The position numbers and the translations under genes are program-made. A DNA stretch of 64,000 nucleotides from Sternotherus odoratus (lineage: Eukaryota; Chordata; Testudines; Kinosternidae), in contig JAVMKO010000010.1 in the NCBI GenBank assembly GCA_032164245.1, positions 32,562,189 to 32,626,188 on the forward strand, read 5' to 3'. Positions 10,353 through 22,350 of the stretch are shown here, piece after piece; position 1 is the first letter of the stretch, and each line of letters opens with the position of its first letter. A model generated the notes under the pieces. The model did not search any database and was not told the origin of the DNA. It saw nothing but the letters and a program-made list of their open reading frames with translations.

Positions 10353-11063
10353 TCTGAACACCTATTGGTCCCGGAGAGACCACTTACTGACCTCTCACTG
10401 GTCACAGTTGGTGACCTTTCCTTGGCATATTAATGGCACTAAAGTGCAGCAGAGACACATCTAGGCTGGGGGAGCATCTACCTTTGGAGAAGGGTCACTA
10501 CTCCAAGAATCTGTCATTCAAAGAACATCCCGGCCAACTGCATCCAGGCATGAAACCTCCTGAATCTGATCAGCAGCTATGTTACAAACAACCACAGAGC
10601 GACGCGCTCCTGTCTGCACCGACAACCCCAGAGACCTGACACTGTTACCCGATGCCTCCTCGGGGAGGCCAAGTAATGTCCCCCCCTTTCTATTTGCTTC
10701 ACAGGCTCATGCTTCATGTGCCTCTCAGAAGCCAAGCATGCTTTGTTTGGCTGGTTATTGTTTGTAATTTATGCACCCAGGAAAGCTCAGTGCAGACACT
10801 GATTGGGAATGTCAGCGACTGACAGCTTCTAGTCCCCCAGCTTTCTCCCTGCATGGCTGAGGAGACCAAGTGTCACTCCACCCTAGGTCACATGGTAAGG
10901 GAGTAGCTCAGCCACGCATTTGATTAGAGTGTCTTTCTCATTATCAGCCCTTTGCTGAGATCAGCATTTTATACCTGCCCTCTATTATCCTAATTCACTT
11001 CTAGCAGCAGAGCCTAAAGTGATGTAAATTAGCCCCAGCTGAGGGTCTGAACCCTTGATCTCA
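10353..11063. other. unassigned sequence
   Basis: No recognised gene, RNA or repeat end. Ordinary non-coding composition. Confidence 0.4.
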
Positions 11064-11071
11064 GTTGTTCA

Positions 11072-11818
11072 CAGAGTTGCCAGTTGGGCGGGTTTCACGC
11101 CAAATTGGGCTAGGTCTGAAGGGCGGTGGCGAGAAATTTTACGAGTTGGCAGTTGGCTAGTTTTTGGGCTATTTTCAGATGGTGTGTGCTAGTTTTTGGC
11201 GGGTTGATTGTATTTGCGTGCGATACGTTGCATTCAGCCTTAGGTACAGTGTACAGTGTACAGTGTGGGCGGGGTACGGAAGCCCGCGGGGCCGCACCAG
11301 GAAGATGGCGCTGTGGGGGGCGGGGGCAGGGCTGGGGGAAGCTGGGAGGAGTCCGGGGGGTCACAGGAGGCCGGCGGGGAGACTGCGGGGGGCGCTCTGT
11401 CCCCGGGGGGGGGGGGCAGGGGCTGGCTCTGCTCATCTCACACCCTAAAAGTGATGCCTCTAAATGTCGAGTTTATGGTTTCTGAGACGTACAGGTGGTT
11501 TTGTAACAGCACAGCTCGTCAACACAAATTCCTGCATAAATGAGGGAGAGGAGCCTCTGAAAATTTTGAAAGTGTCCGATACGAGATGGCTTTCAATTGC
11601 GCCATGTGTACAGCGCATCCTAGATCAATATGAGGAACTGAAGCTGTATTTTCAGATTGCAAAAGATGAGGAAAGGAACTATACTGCAGTTATAAGTATG
11701 TTATTTGGTGAAATTTTTACTTTTAGACTAAAATATTATTTGGCTAGTTTTGGGCTACTTTTGGGCTACTTTTGACTGACATGTTGGCTGGAAAAAATTT
11801 GACCATCTGGCAACACTG
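11072..11818 (+). mobile_element. hAT element with CAGAGTTGCCA ends
   Basis: The left end CAGAGTTGCCAG and right end CTGGCAACACTG are inverted repeats with a perfect 8-bp TSD GTTGTTCA (11064-11071 and 11819-11826). Inside are a GC-rich block (11265-11440), a transposase-like coding remnant (about 11540-11700) and 'ggctagttttgggcta' direct repeats near both ends (about 11154-11172 and 11738-11768). At 747 bp it is an internally deleted, non-autonomous copy. Confidence 0.93.
11539..11694 (+). pseudogene. hAT-type transposase C-terminal remnant
   Basis: An open + frame (part of 11464-11775) encodes 'EPLKILKVSDTRWLS', then 'RILDQYEELKLYF'. The S-D-T-R-W pattern followed by an amphipathic helix is typical of the region before the dimerisation domain of hAT-family transposases and their domesticated relatives. 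Only about 50 residues look protein-like. The frame then runs into AT-rich 'GEIFTFRLKYYL' sequence and the terminal repeats. It has no start, DNA-binding zinc finger or complete RNase-H-like core, so it is a relic inside a non-autonomous element. A captured host gene of hAT ancestry is a less likely alternative. Confidence 0.6.
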
Positions 11819-11829
11819 GTTGTTCATGT

Positions 11830-12008
11830 AAATCCAGAGTAAACCCACCAACTTCAATGGATTTCCACCACTGCAGCTACATGCAGCATTTAGCAAGCCC
11901 TACACAGAATGCCATCGGTGCCATTAGCACACAGGTTCTGATCCAAAGCCCACTGAACTCTGTGGAGACATTCCTCTTGATTTCATTGGATGCTGGATCA
12001 GATCCCCA
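11830..12008. repeat. palindromic dispersed repeats, two degenerate copies
   Basis: 'agagtaaacccaccaacttc', 'aatggatttccacc' and then 'gatccaaagcccactgaactctgtgg'...'ttcattggatgctggatcagatcc' resemble the fold-back family at 10284-10350. The copies are imperfect. Confidence 0.45.
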
Positions 12009-12670
12009 GACAAGAAGCTTGACCGTTAACTCATGCAGCTTTCCTTTCACTTGTCAGATTTTCTGCTATTCCCATTGCCATGTAACCTCAGCCCATGGCA
12101 CCAGCAGGGTGCAAGCAAATACTGCCTTGGCTCTGGGGGGAGGAGAGACCCCAAGAGGAAGGTTTCTGAGACTAGGCACCAGAATGCAGTGTTTTCTGAT
12201 TGAAGCAGCAGTGATGAGGGCCTGGGATGCGGGGAGCTGCGGCTGGGCTGACTGGGCTGCGGAGAGTCAGGGAGTGGGATCCATAGATACTAGAGAGGCA
12301 CTGAGAGGTTTCAGAACACAGAGGTACCAAGACAGAGTTTCCAAGCCCTTATATACATGCTGGCAGGGCAGACTCTAATGAGAAGAAAGCAGAGTCCCTG
12401 TCAGCTAACAAGCTCCCAGGGATGAGGCAATCATGCTGAAATGCTAGCCCCCTAGAGGAAAATGCTATTCCAGCTTGTTAAATCAAGTAAAGAGCAGCCA
12501 TTCCCTCAACCCCCTGCACAGAGAGTGGGTGGCACAGTGCAGACAGCTTGTGAAGGGCTGCAGAGGCAGAGCTCTGCATTTCTCACTGTATGGCTTGACA
12601 ATCAACTCTGTTCCAGCAGTCCATGGTGTGGGGCATCTAGCTCCTGAACCATGAATAAAATCAGAGCTAG
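12009..12670. other. unassigned sequence
   Basis: Includes an open frame of 173 codons (11857-12378) without recognisable protein motifs. I regard it as chance. Confidence 0.4.
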
Positions 12671-12790
12671 TAGGTGACCAGATGTCCTGATTTTATAGGG
12701 ACAGTCCTGATTTTTGGGTCTTTTTCTTATATGGGCTCCTATAACCCTCCACCCCCTCCCGATTTTTCACAATTGCTGTCTGGTCACTCT
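12671..12790. mobile_element. 120-bp MITE of the TAGGGTGACCA hAT family
   Basis: Starts TAGGTGACCAGATGTCC and ends GTCTGGTCACTCT, with GGGACAGTCC directly inside the left end. The flanks AGAGCTAG and AGAGCCAA match at 6 of 8 positions, consistent with a mutated 8-bp TSD. This is the minimal form of the family whose larger members are at 2154, 30303 and 51305. Confidence 0.85.
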
Positions 12791-12857
12791 AGAGCCAAGT
12801 ATCATTTTGCACGTCAAAAGTGACCTCCACGGGGAAACAAAAAGTTCCTCCTTTTTA

Positions 12858-13215
12858 GTAATAGGCAGCAGTTTAAAACAAGCAAAAGGAAGTATTTCTT
12901 CACACAACAAAGAGTTAATCTGTGGAACTCTTTGCCAGAGGATGTTGTGAAGGCCAAGACTATATCAGGGGTCAAAAAAGAACTTCAAGAAGTTCATGAA
13001 GGATCGGTCCATCAATGGCTATTAGCCAGGATGGGCAGGGATGGTGTCCCTAATCTCTGTTTGCCAGAAGCTGGGAATGGGCAACAGGAGATGGATCACT
13101 TGGTGATTACCTGTTCTGTTCATTCCCTCTGAAGCACCTGGCATTGGCCACCGTCGGTAGCCAGTATACTGGACTAAATGGACCTTTGGTCTGACCCAGT
13201 GTGGCCATTCTTATG
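12858..13215 (+). mobile_element. CR1 LINE 3' end
   Basis: Contains 'aaaggaagtatttcttcaca', 'ggctattagccaggatggg', 'ggcattggccaccgtcggta', 'ggacctttggtctgacccag' and the terminal CCATTCTTATG. A 5'-truncated copy that aligns with 4771-5129. Confidence 0.9.
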
Positions 13216-14172
13216 CTCCTGATGGAAGAGGCAGAGATATTGAATCCTTAACAGATAGCTTGTCTCACAGCTGTTCTTAGGTTTTTGAGTTTAATAAGCA
13301 TTTTCAAAAACAACAAAAGAACAATGCTTGAAGTCTGAATTCAAAGCACTTGGCTCGATCAGGTTTCGTTTGGTTGGTATCTGTGATATTCTTACTAGTT
13401 TTCCTATTGTCTATAGAGTCTTCAAGGAAAAACAGGTCAGCAAGACTCCATTACTAATGTAAAAAGAGCAAAGCACCCTTTGAGACTTGTTTAATCATCA
13501 AAAAGCAGCAAGAGAAAGCAGAGTTTTCCCGCACGCAGGTCACCTGTGAGTGACAATAAAAGACATTACCTCAGCTAGCTTGTCTCTCAAAGTGGCAATA
13601 AACTCTTTGAGAACCTGTGTTATTGAGAAGTGTCTCGGAAGAAGTTTAGAACAAACAGGAGGAGAAACGGCAAACATTGTCATTTTTATAGTCAAACGGC
13701 TTCCTCAAGTGTCTCAGATTCTGGGAATCCCCTGAAAGTTCGCTGACACCTGTCCAATTTACAACCAGCCTTCTATTCTTTTTACTGCACAGATAAGAGA
13801 ACGAATACATTTTTTCTGTTCCTGATGATCTTATCTCCCCCAGCCATACAGGATTTTCAGGCAACTTGTCCTGAAAGACTGTTAGGGGAAACTGAGGCAT
13901 ACAATGTGATATGACTTGCCCAACCTCATGCCACAGGCTAGTGGCAAAGCCAGGAATAGATCCCAGGGGTGATCTTTGCTGCTGCCTCCCAGAGGTAGCA
14001 CAGAACTTGCAACCCCAGAGAAGGGGAGGCTAGGGTTGCTGCAAGCTACCTTTGTGCCTTCCTGATCATGGGCTACTCCGAAGCCTTTGGCATAATTCCA
14101 CTGGGGGCCTGTCTGAGTTATGCATCCTTCTAGGCTGTGCTAGTGGCCCCATGTCCCAGCCCAGCTCCTAAC
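13216..14172. other. unassigned, with old SINE pieces
   Basis: A SINE tail fragment ('acaataaaagacattacctc'...'cttgtctctcaa') sits at about 13550-13590. A reverse-strand MIR-like piece ('ggggaaactgaggca'...'tgacttgcccaa') sits at about 13885-13975. Nothing else is recognised. Confidence 0.5.
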
Positions 14173-14174
14173 AC

Positions 14175-14680
14175 AGGGGTGGGAAAACTATGGCCCAGGG
14201 GCCACATCCAGCACTTCAGACATTTTCATCTGGCCTTTCAGCTCCCACCAGGGAGCAGGGCCAGGGGCTTTCCCTGCTTCGCGTGTACTGTGGCTCTGCA
14301 CAGCTCCTGGAAACAGTGGCATGTCCTCCTCCAGCTCCTACATGTAGGGGCAGCCAAGGGGCTCCAGATGATGCCCCCGCCCCAAGCATCACCCCCACAA
14401 CTCCCTTTGGCCAGGAACCATGGCCAATGGGGGCTACAGGGGAGGTGCCTGATGATGGGGCAATGTGCAGAGCTTCCTGGCTGTACCTCTGCGCAGGAGC
14501 CCACACGCGTGATATGCCGCTGCCTCTGGGAGCTGCCTGAGGTAAGCGCCGCCTGGCATCTGCACTTGACCCCCTCCTACGCTCCAACCCCTTGCCACAG
14601 CCCTGATCCCCCTCCTGCCCTCTGATCCCCTTGGTCCCTCTGAACCCCTTGGTCCCAGCCTGGTGGGGCTAATTGAATAG
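14175..14680. mobile_element. hAT left part, truncated
   Basis: Begins CAGGGGTGGGAAAACTATGGCCC followed by 'ggggccacatccagc', the terminus of a common hAT family. The interior is G+C rich and passes into CCCC-rich 'ctgatccccctcctgccctc' sequence. I find no inverted right terminus, so it is truncated near 14680. The 162-codon frame here is inside the element. Confidence 0.7.
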
Positions 14681-14879
14681 GGCTGATTGGCCCAACATCC
14701 CCTCTGTTACAATGGGGATCAGAAATGGGATGATAGAGGGTTCTGCAGCCTAGCAGGGAAAGGGTTATCAACTTCCAGCCATTGGGTCTTGAATATAGAC
14801 ACATTCAGACTTGAATCAAGACACAAGCTTTGAAAAGTGAGAGTAATTAACCACTGGGAAAATTTACCAAAGGATTCTC

Positions 14880-15025
14880 CATCACTGGAAATTTTACAAT
14901 CGAGATTGGATTTTTTTCTAAAAGCCTGCCCCAGTTCAAACAGGAGTTAATTCAGGGATGTTCTCTGGCCCATGTTATGTGGGAGGTCAGACTAGATTAC
15001 CACAGTGGTCCCTTCTCACCACAGT
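14880..15025 (+). repeat. CR1-type LINE tail
   Basis: Ends with 'gtcagactagattaccacag', 'tggtcccttc' and has 'cagggatgttctctggcc' upstream, as in the 3' part of an older CR1 subfamily. Diverged. Confidence 0.65.
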
Positions 15026-15599
15026 TGTGATCAAGAGCCTTTAGCATCTAAGAGTCATTCACTGGCCTGCATGAAATGACTTTTGATCTTTGTCCCCATC
15101 CCAGAAACTACAAACCAAGGACTGAATGAGCCTGAAGACTGAACTATTGTTTCCCCTTTGGAGATGGTTTATCCAATACAGGCCTGAGGCACGTTGTTGG
15201 AAGCTGTTGGGGAAGGCTGAGCTGCTGTTGCTTTGCCTGTTCTCCCTCAAGGGTTGATTTTGGTTATCCATCTTGTACCTCTCACTTAGGCTAAATTCAT
15301 AGCCTCCTCTGCTCCTCCCTCCCCCCCACCCCATTACTGGTAAACACATCAGTGCTCCTACAACTCGTATTGAACTTGTGGAGCACACTGACACAATAAA
15401 GTGTTAAGGAGGCGACCAGGGCAGTGTTCCGAAAAGGATCAAGTATTTATATAAATGATGAGAACACCCCCCATGACATTAGACAAGATATAAAATTCAT
15501 AAGGGCTATAAACCATCATGCTTCAGCCGACTGTTGCCTGCTTGAAGTCATGAAAAAACTTCATTATGGAAAAAGTTATTCCATAATTTTGCATCATGG

Positions 15600-15705
15600 A
15601 GTTCCTTGTACTTTTCTCTGACACATCTGGTCCTGGACTATCAGAGACGGGATACTGCTCTGGATGAAGATTGATCTGATTTACTATGGCCATTCCTATC
15701 TTCCT
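15600..15705 (+). repeat. CR1 LINE 3' tail fragment
   Basis: 'acatctggtcctggactatc-agagacgggatactgctctgg' and then 'actatggccattcctatc' match the end of CR1 with substitutions. The upstream part is too diverged to delimit. Confidence 0.6.
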
Positions 15706-16605
15706 ATCAATCTGTTTCTCTGCCAATTCCTCCCACCCTATCTGCATAAAAATATGGCCCACTGCTATAAAAGGACCTGGCCTAGCTGCACCTAGGATAG
15801 GCTCAGAGGCTTTGTCCCACGAAATTCTTCCAAAAATTACCATTACGAAACTCCTGAAAACAAAGGGATTGTGCAATATGCTCTCCATTATAGAAACAAT
15901 CAGTGAAGCAAAATTCAGTTGCAAACAAACAGTCAGGAAGTCTGAAAGCTCTAGAACCAAGCTATTGCTGTCACAATCACACACGGTGTCTTCACTGCCA
16001 ATTTGGGGTGTGGCGGCACTTACAGCGAGATAATTAAAGCATGATAGTTATTGCCCTGTAAAATCCTAGAGGAGACAAGGCACCTGCAGGTGGGAGGCAA
16101 TGAGGCAAGGCTAACACTGTACCCTCTGCCCAAGTGTGATCTTATCTAGTTTACTTCATAGTAAAACTCAAGCACTTTCCCTCCACTAGGGTTTTACAAT
16201 GAGCTAGAGCTAAAGTGTGTGAGTTACCAGATGGTAGAAACACACCGTTTTTTAGCAGTGAAGCCAAAGCCACATTCTGGCCGTTGGGAAGGATCATGAA
16301 TCAGGACTTTGACAGCCCTTTGCACTTTAACTAGAAGGAAAGCTGTGCGCTACTTCCTGGAACATGGCTGGCAGGGACCAACTCAGACAAGCTGAGTGGT
16401 GGTGGCCAAGTGGTTCACTTGGAAAAGCGTGTGACATGTGGAAGATCCTGTATCTGGGATTTGTTTGTCCCACCCCAGGACTGAGTCTGCTGCAGAATCT
16501 AAGCTTTTCTTTAAAAAAACAAAAAAAAATAAACCTCTTTCTTTCTTTCTCCCTCCTACAATAGGAGAGAAAAACTTCCAACCATAAGTCTAATGTAGAC
16601 TAGTT
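15706..16605. other. unassigned sequence
   Basis: No recognised gene or repeat. A minus-strand open frame of 153 codons (15523-15984) overlaps the CR1 fragment and shows no protein motif. Confidence 0.4.
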
Positions 16606-16608
16606 TTA

Positions 16609-16796
16609 GGCCTTGTCTATATTAGATAAATTGTAACTAATCAATCTGAAATTAATCTAGCTACACCAGTGCAAACACCAGATTGAATCAAGTTTATACC
16701 CATTTAGTTTAATGTGTGTTTAAAGGAAAATGTAAACAGATTTTAGAACCACTCAATTACACTGATGCAAGTTTTTACACTACCACAGTCAAGGCC
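16609..16796. mobile_element. Harbinger-like MITE
   Basis: Ends GGCCTTGTCTATATTAG / CACAGTCAAGGCC with TTA on both sides (16606-16608 and 16797-16799), a 3-bp TWA-type TSD. The 188-bp AT-rich interior has no coding potential. Confidence 0.8.
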
Positions 16797-17088
16797 TTAA
16801 CATGAATAAGTGCAAACTACTGTATCCATCTAAATTAGTGTTGACTCTGGAGCCTAACAATCACACTTAAGGACCATATTTTTAAATGCCTTAGATCCAC
16901 AATTTTGTAACTCAGTGCAGTTAATCACTCCAGTTGTGCACACAAATTGGGCAACTGAACGCACAAGTGGCCAAATAAAGGCAGACATAGCTCTCATCCT
17001 AAAAGTGCCCAACTAGCTGCCAAGTAAGTAGCTCCTCAGATAATCCTGCAGACACAATGCAAGATCTGAGTGAGCTTTTTCCTAGTCA

Positions 17089-17089
<1 letters not shown>

Positions 17090-17127
<38 letters not shown>

Positions 17128-17165
17128 TCACTTCTCTAATAATTATGATAATAATAATAATAACA
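17090..17165. repeat. microsatellites (CT)n and (AAT)n
   Basis: A (CT)n run at about 17091-17124 is followed by an (ATA/AAT)n run at about 17138-17163. Confidence 0.95.
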
Positions 17166-20100
17166 GAGTCAGTTTCAGTAACTGCAGCAGAGTAACCATA
17201 GGCATAGAGGAGCCAAGTAAGGGTATTTGGGGACTTAATGCTGGAGCTGACCCAGTGGCTCCGCTATGGATGTGATCCCAGACTGAACTCCAGCACAGCA
17301 AGGTTGGCTCCCAACAACAGAGTTGGAACCTCCTTTGCATTTGGGTGACATCATGACATTGCATCACTGTGTCGCGACATTGAAACAACGTATGTGTCAT
17401 CAAGTGGTACCACATGGGACAGAGGGGCCTGGCGCTTCCCTGCAGCCCTTCTGGAAGAGCCCTGCTGTCTTGCAGCTCATCCCAGTTGAAGCAGTTGGCA
17501 TCTGACTTGGGTCCATGCTGTGCCCGATGGCCGACAAGAGTCTGACCCCTGTGTCATGCCTGCTCCTGCTTTTCCACTCTTCCCAAAGGGTGCTGCTGCA
17601 TGGAGATAAAGTAGAGATGAGAGTGGATGCAAATCCACATCCCAATGTCCTGAGCTCAGATCCAGGATTTCAATTCAGGCCTAATGCAACCCTCACTACA
17701 GCACCCCACTTCCAGTCCCCACTGAGCCCCACAGACAGACAGCTGTGCTGGGGCACATCTTTCTGCTTCTGATGAGAATGCTGCCTTCCTCATGCCCCTT
17801 AGCTGAAATGACGCATCATCCATGGCATGAAGGGCAGCTGCTGCTAGCTTAACCCTCTTTGCTTCATGGCAGCCCCTTTCTTTATCTCAGGCCACCTGTG
17901 AAACCCAACACCTCTCCCATCTGCTGGGCAACCTTCCACTTGCTACAGTCCAGCCTCCTCACTCCTGATCAAGAGGGTGGATATGCTTGAAAGCACAGCT
18001 GCTGCCAGCCACAGCAAACTATATGAGACCGTAGCAGCCACACTGACAGATCTGGTCCAGATAGGCATCAAGCCTGTGGCTGGGAAGAGCCCAGTGTGCT
18101 ATGGAGGGGATGGGTGAGGTTTGATGTGCACACTCCAGTGTAGTGCAGTTAGCTGCTACATCAGGATATTAGTTCCCTTATCTCTGTGCTGGCCAGGGCA
18201 TGCTCAGAGGAAACCTCCCGTCATGTTCCTCCGAGCCAACCCACCCCAAAGATACACACATAGGTTCTGAGCAGGGTTTCTATTGCTCATACACCCTCCT
18301 TGCCTCTTCCCTACCCTGCCAGCTGGCATGACTCAGCAGATTGGAGCAGATGTGCACACTGAAACTTGGGCCTCACAGCCAGGGAGAGGGGCCAACGGAC
18401 CGGCTATGCGGTGGTCCCAGGTGCACCCGATCTGGCTCGCTGCCTTGACAGAACAGCCCAGAGTGGGTCTAGAAGAGGAATTATGCTCTTATCGGCCAGC
18501 TCCACATGCAGTCGTGTCTGGCTTGATATAGCACCGCAGCCTCGCATGACCTTCTCCCAGCTGTTTAGACACAGACGGGCTGAGGGGCCAGAGCAGAGCG
18601 AGCTAGTGGCACTCGGCTGCTCTCAAGAAAATTGCAGAAGAACCTCAGCTTTCATTTCATACTGAAAGTAGTGTGTTCCTAGCCCTGCTGGTTGCAGAGA
18701 AAAACCTGACAATGTGCCACAAGGGTATCCTAAAGGTGTCTCAAACTAGCAGGCCATATTTTCAGCTGGTGCAAATTATCAGCACTCCACCTGATAAGGA
18801 TCTAGCGCACCACCCCTAATAACAGCCCAGAAAAACTCCTCACAAGCACAAGGAAGCTATGTTCCAACTCATGGACCTTCCTTCTCTTCCTGACCCCCCA
18901 GTATCTCCCCTCTGCAACCTTGAAGCCTGGACTCATGTGGGGCAGAGGGGCTCCAGCAGGGAAGGGGTGGAACCTGCTGCTCCCTCACCTCTTTATGAAC
19001 CTCTCTCTCCAGAGCCACCTCTTCTAGTTTCCTGGGGTGGGGTGGGGTGGGGTGGAGAGGGGTGTAACAACCTATTATTTTCTATAACATATCATTTCCT
19101 GCTGCGTTCCTGTACACGCTCTCCCTTGCAAAACTGCCTGCAGAGCAGACTCCATCTTGGCTACAATGGTGCTAAAGTTACATATGCAAGAACTTTCTTT
19201 CTCTTCTGGTTCATGTATTGTACCCATCACTGTGGTGCAGAGACCTCCCAGTGCTAGCATCCGTGATTCATTCTTTCTTTCTTGGGAAAAATTGTGTGGA
19301 CTTTTTTTTAAAATCCATTTGTATTTATGTCTCTGTTTATTATTTCTGTGTTTCATTAGTGAGTCTTGGGTGCTCCTGGTCATCTTTGGTGCCAGTGAAC
19401 TTTCCCCAACAAACCCCTCCAGTGCCCATTTCTGCTGCTCTCTGCAAAGCCACACAGAGCAACAACCTCCCCACTTAACCAGCTAGCAGCCTCCCTCCTT
19501 ATTCCCAATGCAGAATCACAAGCCCCAGTACTCACAGACCCATGCAGCTCTGGACAGCAGTGATACTGGGTCCAGCTCTGGCCCATCCTTCTTGGGCAAT
19601 TCCTCCCTGGCACAGTGCTCCTCCTGGCTCCTGTCCTGGGGTGTTCCCAATCCAACACCCTGCTGTCCTTCCCAGATTTCAAGCAGGTTCTCTGCAGCTT
19701 CACCTTGTGAGAGGCTGCAGCCCTTCCCTCTCTAGAGTTTCAGAGACACACCTGGGAGTTTTCCTCCTTTCACTCACTCTCCCCCTCCCCGCTTAGGAAA
19801 AAGATTTAAAGGGGTCATGATCTCTAAACCCCAACGGGGTTACACAGAGAAGAAGAGCTAGCAGTTTTCTATGGATATGAGGGTAAATGAGAAGTGGCCA
19901 AGCACTGGTCCAAGAATGGCCAATCCGAGCACATGCAACCTGGCATGGATTTTTCAGCAGCTGCTTCTACTCTTGTTCTAGAATCCTGGTCAGGTTGATG
20001 GAGGTAATCCTTGAAGGACATTACACTTACTAGTTAGTTTCCCACAATTCATTTTTCTCCTTCCCCTTTGGAGCCCCCTCCTTCTCCCCTAGGTCCCCTG

Positions 20101-21897
20101 AACCCTAGAAAAAACCCATAGATTAACAGATGGTCAAAACATGCTAGAAGAATATAATTCATTGTGGCTAGTGAGCGAAAAGAAACAATACTGGAACCCT
20201 GTAAAACAACCATGCTTCAACCTAGGGTCCAGATTCCCAGCTGGTGTAAATCAGAGTAGCACCAATGGATTTCCTGATGTATACTGGCGGAGGAACTGGC
20301 TGTAGGTATCTGCCAGGGTTGTAACATGATTTTCTTCTGTGCCCGCTCAGGCACCTCATGACACAGTTTGGACAGACCACGCTGAATCATTATTATTTTT
20401 GTAGCACAGACAGGGATGTGGTTCTGCTTTTGATGCCTGTTTTACATTAGTGATGCTCCTCAGAGTTACTCCTGATTACACTGGTGTAAGTGGGAGGAGA
20501 ATCAGACCCTGGGAGCTCCCCTCTAATCTTCCAGTAATCAAAAGCAGGCAGTGTGGGTGGGTGAAGGCATAGCAGGGTAGCATAGACAGTAGGGCCCAGG
20601 GATTATAGCTCAGTCCAGTTTTAGTGAAAGCTTATCATGTTTTTGCAGTAGAGAATGTAGGATCTGGTGATTGTGGCTCCTCCTTCTTGATAAAGCCATA
20701 CATCCTTTCCCTGAGTACAGTGTGTACCCAATGCTGGGAAACATCCTTAACTGCACACCACTCATGATCTCAGGCCGCAGGCCCACACCAAGGTCCATTG
20801 TGGCACACCCTGCCCCTCCTAAGAGCACTGAGCCTTGTCAAAATGCCTGCTGCTTCTGTGCAAATACATAACAATGACGTCTATGTGCACCACTGCCCTC
20901 TAGTCCGCTCAAATAGGTGTCAGAGCCTAAATGCAAGCAGAGGAGCTTTTCTCCTGGTGGTAAAAAGCTGAGCTGGTTAGTTCTGAGTTTGATCCCCACT
21001 TGCAGCTGGGTAGCCATAGATCCATTGCAGCCTCTAACATCAGCTCTGTATGGCTCCCAATCCTCTGCCACAGGGCGACTGCTCTGGAGCACTGCTGATA
21101 CTGGGCCAATCTTTCCCCCAGTCTCCATGCTATAATTCTTCCCAACTAGCTAGCAGCTCTGCACCCTGAAATGGACCCAAACTTCATATGTGCTGTCCCC
21201 AGATGCATCATATTTAAAGTCTGCATAAAGAAATCCTGAGCACTCTTTTCCCCACCTTCGGGATTTTCAAGAACAGTCCTTCTGCTTGTTTTTCACATGA
21301 GAAATATCACATCTGGCCTTCTGCTGGAGGACTCCTTGGAGGACTGAAGACCTAGAGTGGGAGCTTTCTCAGCTCCACTTAGAGGGGCCAGGGATGCCGA
21401 ATCCTTCACAGAGAAAGCTCTTCTCCCAAGCATTTGTCAGAAGATCACATGAAATCAAAGACTGAGGTTTGCCAAGCCAGCTAGTGATTTGAGAGCCCAC
21501 AGTGAGACACTTTAAACTGACTTGATTTTCAGAGGGGAGGTGTTTCAATCAGAGCACCCCAAATTTCAGGCATTCAACATCACATTTTTAAACATTCTCA
21601 AATGTTCATATCATAGCAATGCCATAACCCCACTAGATCCCCAGTCCCGGATCTGAACTCTGCAACTGCCCTAATTATCTGTGGGGCTAATCCAAAACCT
21701 CAAACCCAAACTCATTGAATCCTTGGGAATGGTCAAAGTCAGGTCCAAAGCCTGCAGCTCAAGCCCATCTTCGTCTGAAATGCCAGATGGCATATGCAGT
21801 GTCAAGCACCATGTGCTCCAGGTCTGCACTCTTCACCTTGTAATGTTACTGATTTTTGCTATTGTTTCATTTCTATTGATTTGCCGTGATAGCGTGT
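17166..21897. other. long unassigned stretch
   Basis: About 4.7 kb with no recognisable exon. Open frames are short and without motifs. Landmarks are a (GGGGT)n run at 19033-19055 and two degenerate palindromic-family segments ('cagctggtgtaaatcagagtagc' near 20240; 'actcctgattacactggtgtaag' near 20468). This is the least repeat-marked part of the window, so distal regulatory elements are possible but not demonstrable. Confidence 0.45.
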
Positions 21898-22275
21898 TGT
21901 AACAGATCGCCTTCTCGCCCCACTCCGGTGGATTGCACGGGCAGGAGACTTTTCTTTGGCTCCAAACAGTGCTCTTTATTTACAGTGCAGCTTGTGCAGA
22001 CCCCACCACCTACTATCCACAGCTCTATCCACAGCTCTACAGCTTAGCTCTTTGCACAGCTCTATAGCTTAGCTCCCTCTCTCTATACCACACCACCACA
22101 CTGGGCTTCCTGCCTGGCAGGCTTTTATCCCCCTGAGGAGGCTGCCAGGTGCAACCCATAAGGCCGATTGCCCTGCAGCCCAGGTGGCCGATTAGGCTTC
22201 TCTGCAGGGAGGTTTGCAGAGGGCCTTTCTCCCTCTTAAAGGGGCAGCAGGCTGGGTCAGGCCCACCCTGCCACA
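21898..22275 (-). mobile_element. solo LTR, minus orientation
   Basis: Reads TGTAACAG...CTGCCACA and is flanked by GTGT at 21894-21897 and 22276-22279, a 4-bp TSD. On the minus strand it has a TATA-like GGATAAAAGC (22121-22130) upstream of AATAAA (21975-21980), the order expected in an LTR of that orientation. No internal retroviral sequence flanks it. A 4-bp TSD suits a class I (gamma-like) element, but the right TSD merges with a GT-rich tract, so this is tentative. Confidence 0.8.
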
Positions 22276-22350
22276 GTGTGTTTGTGAATATACACAAACA
22301 CACACATATATATTACACGCATGCATGCACACACACACACATAATTTGAA
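22276..22350. repeat. CA/TA-rich microsatellite
   Basis: Alternating purine-pyrimidine DNA with (CA)n, (TA)n and 'catgcatgcacacacacaca' runs. Confidence 0.9.

Noticed and set aside
14137..14625. 162-codon plus open frame
   Set aside because: Begins before and runs through the truncated hAT at 14175; composition-driven.
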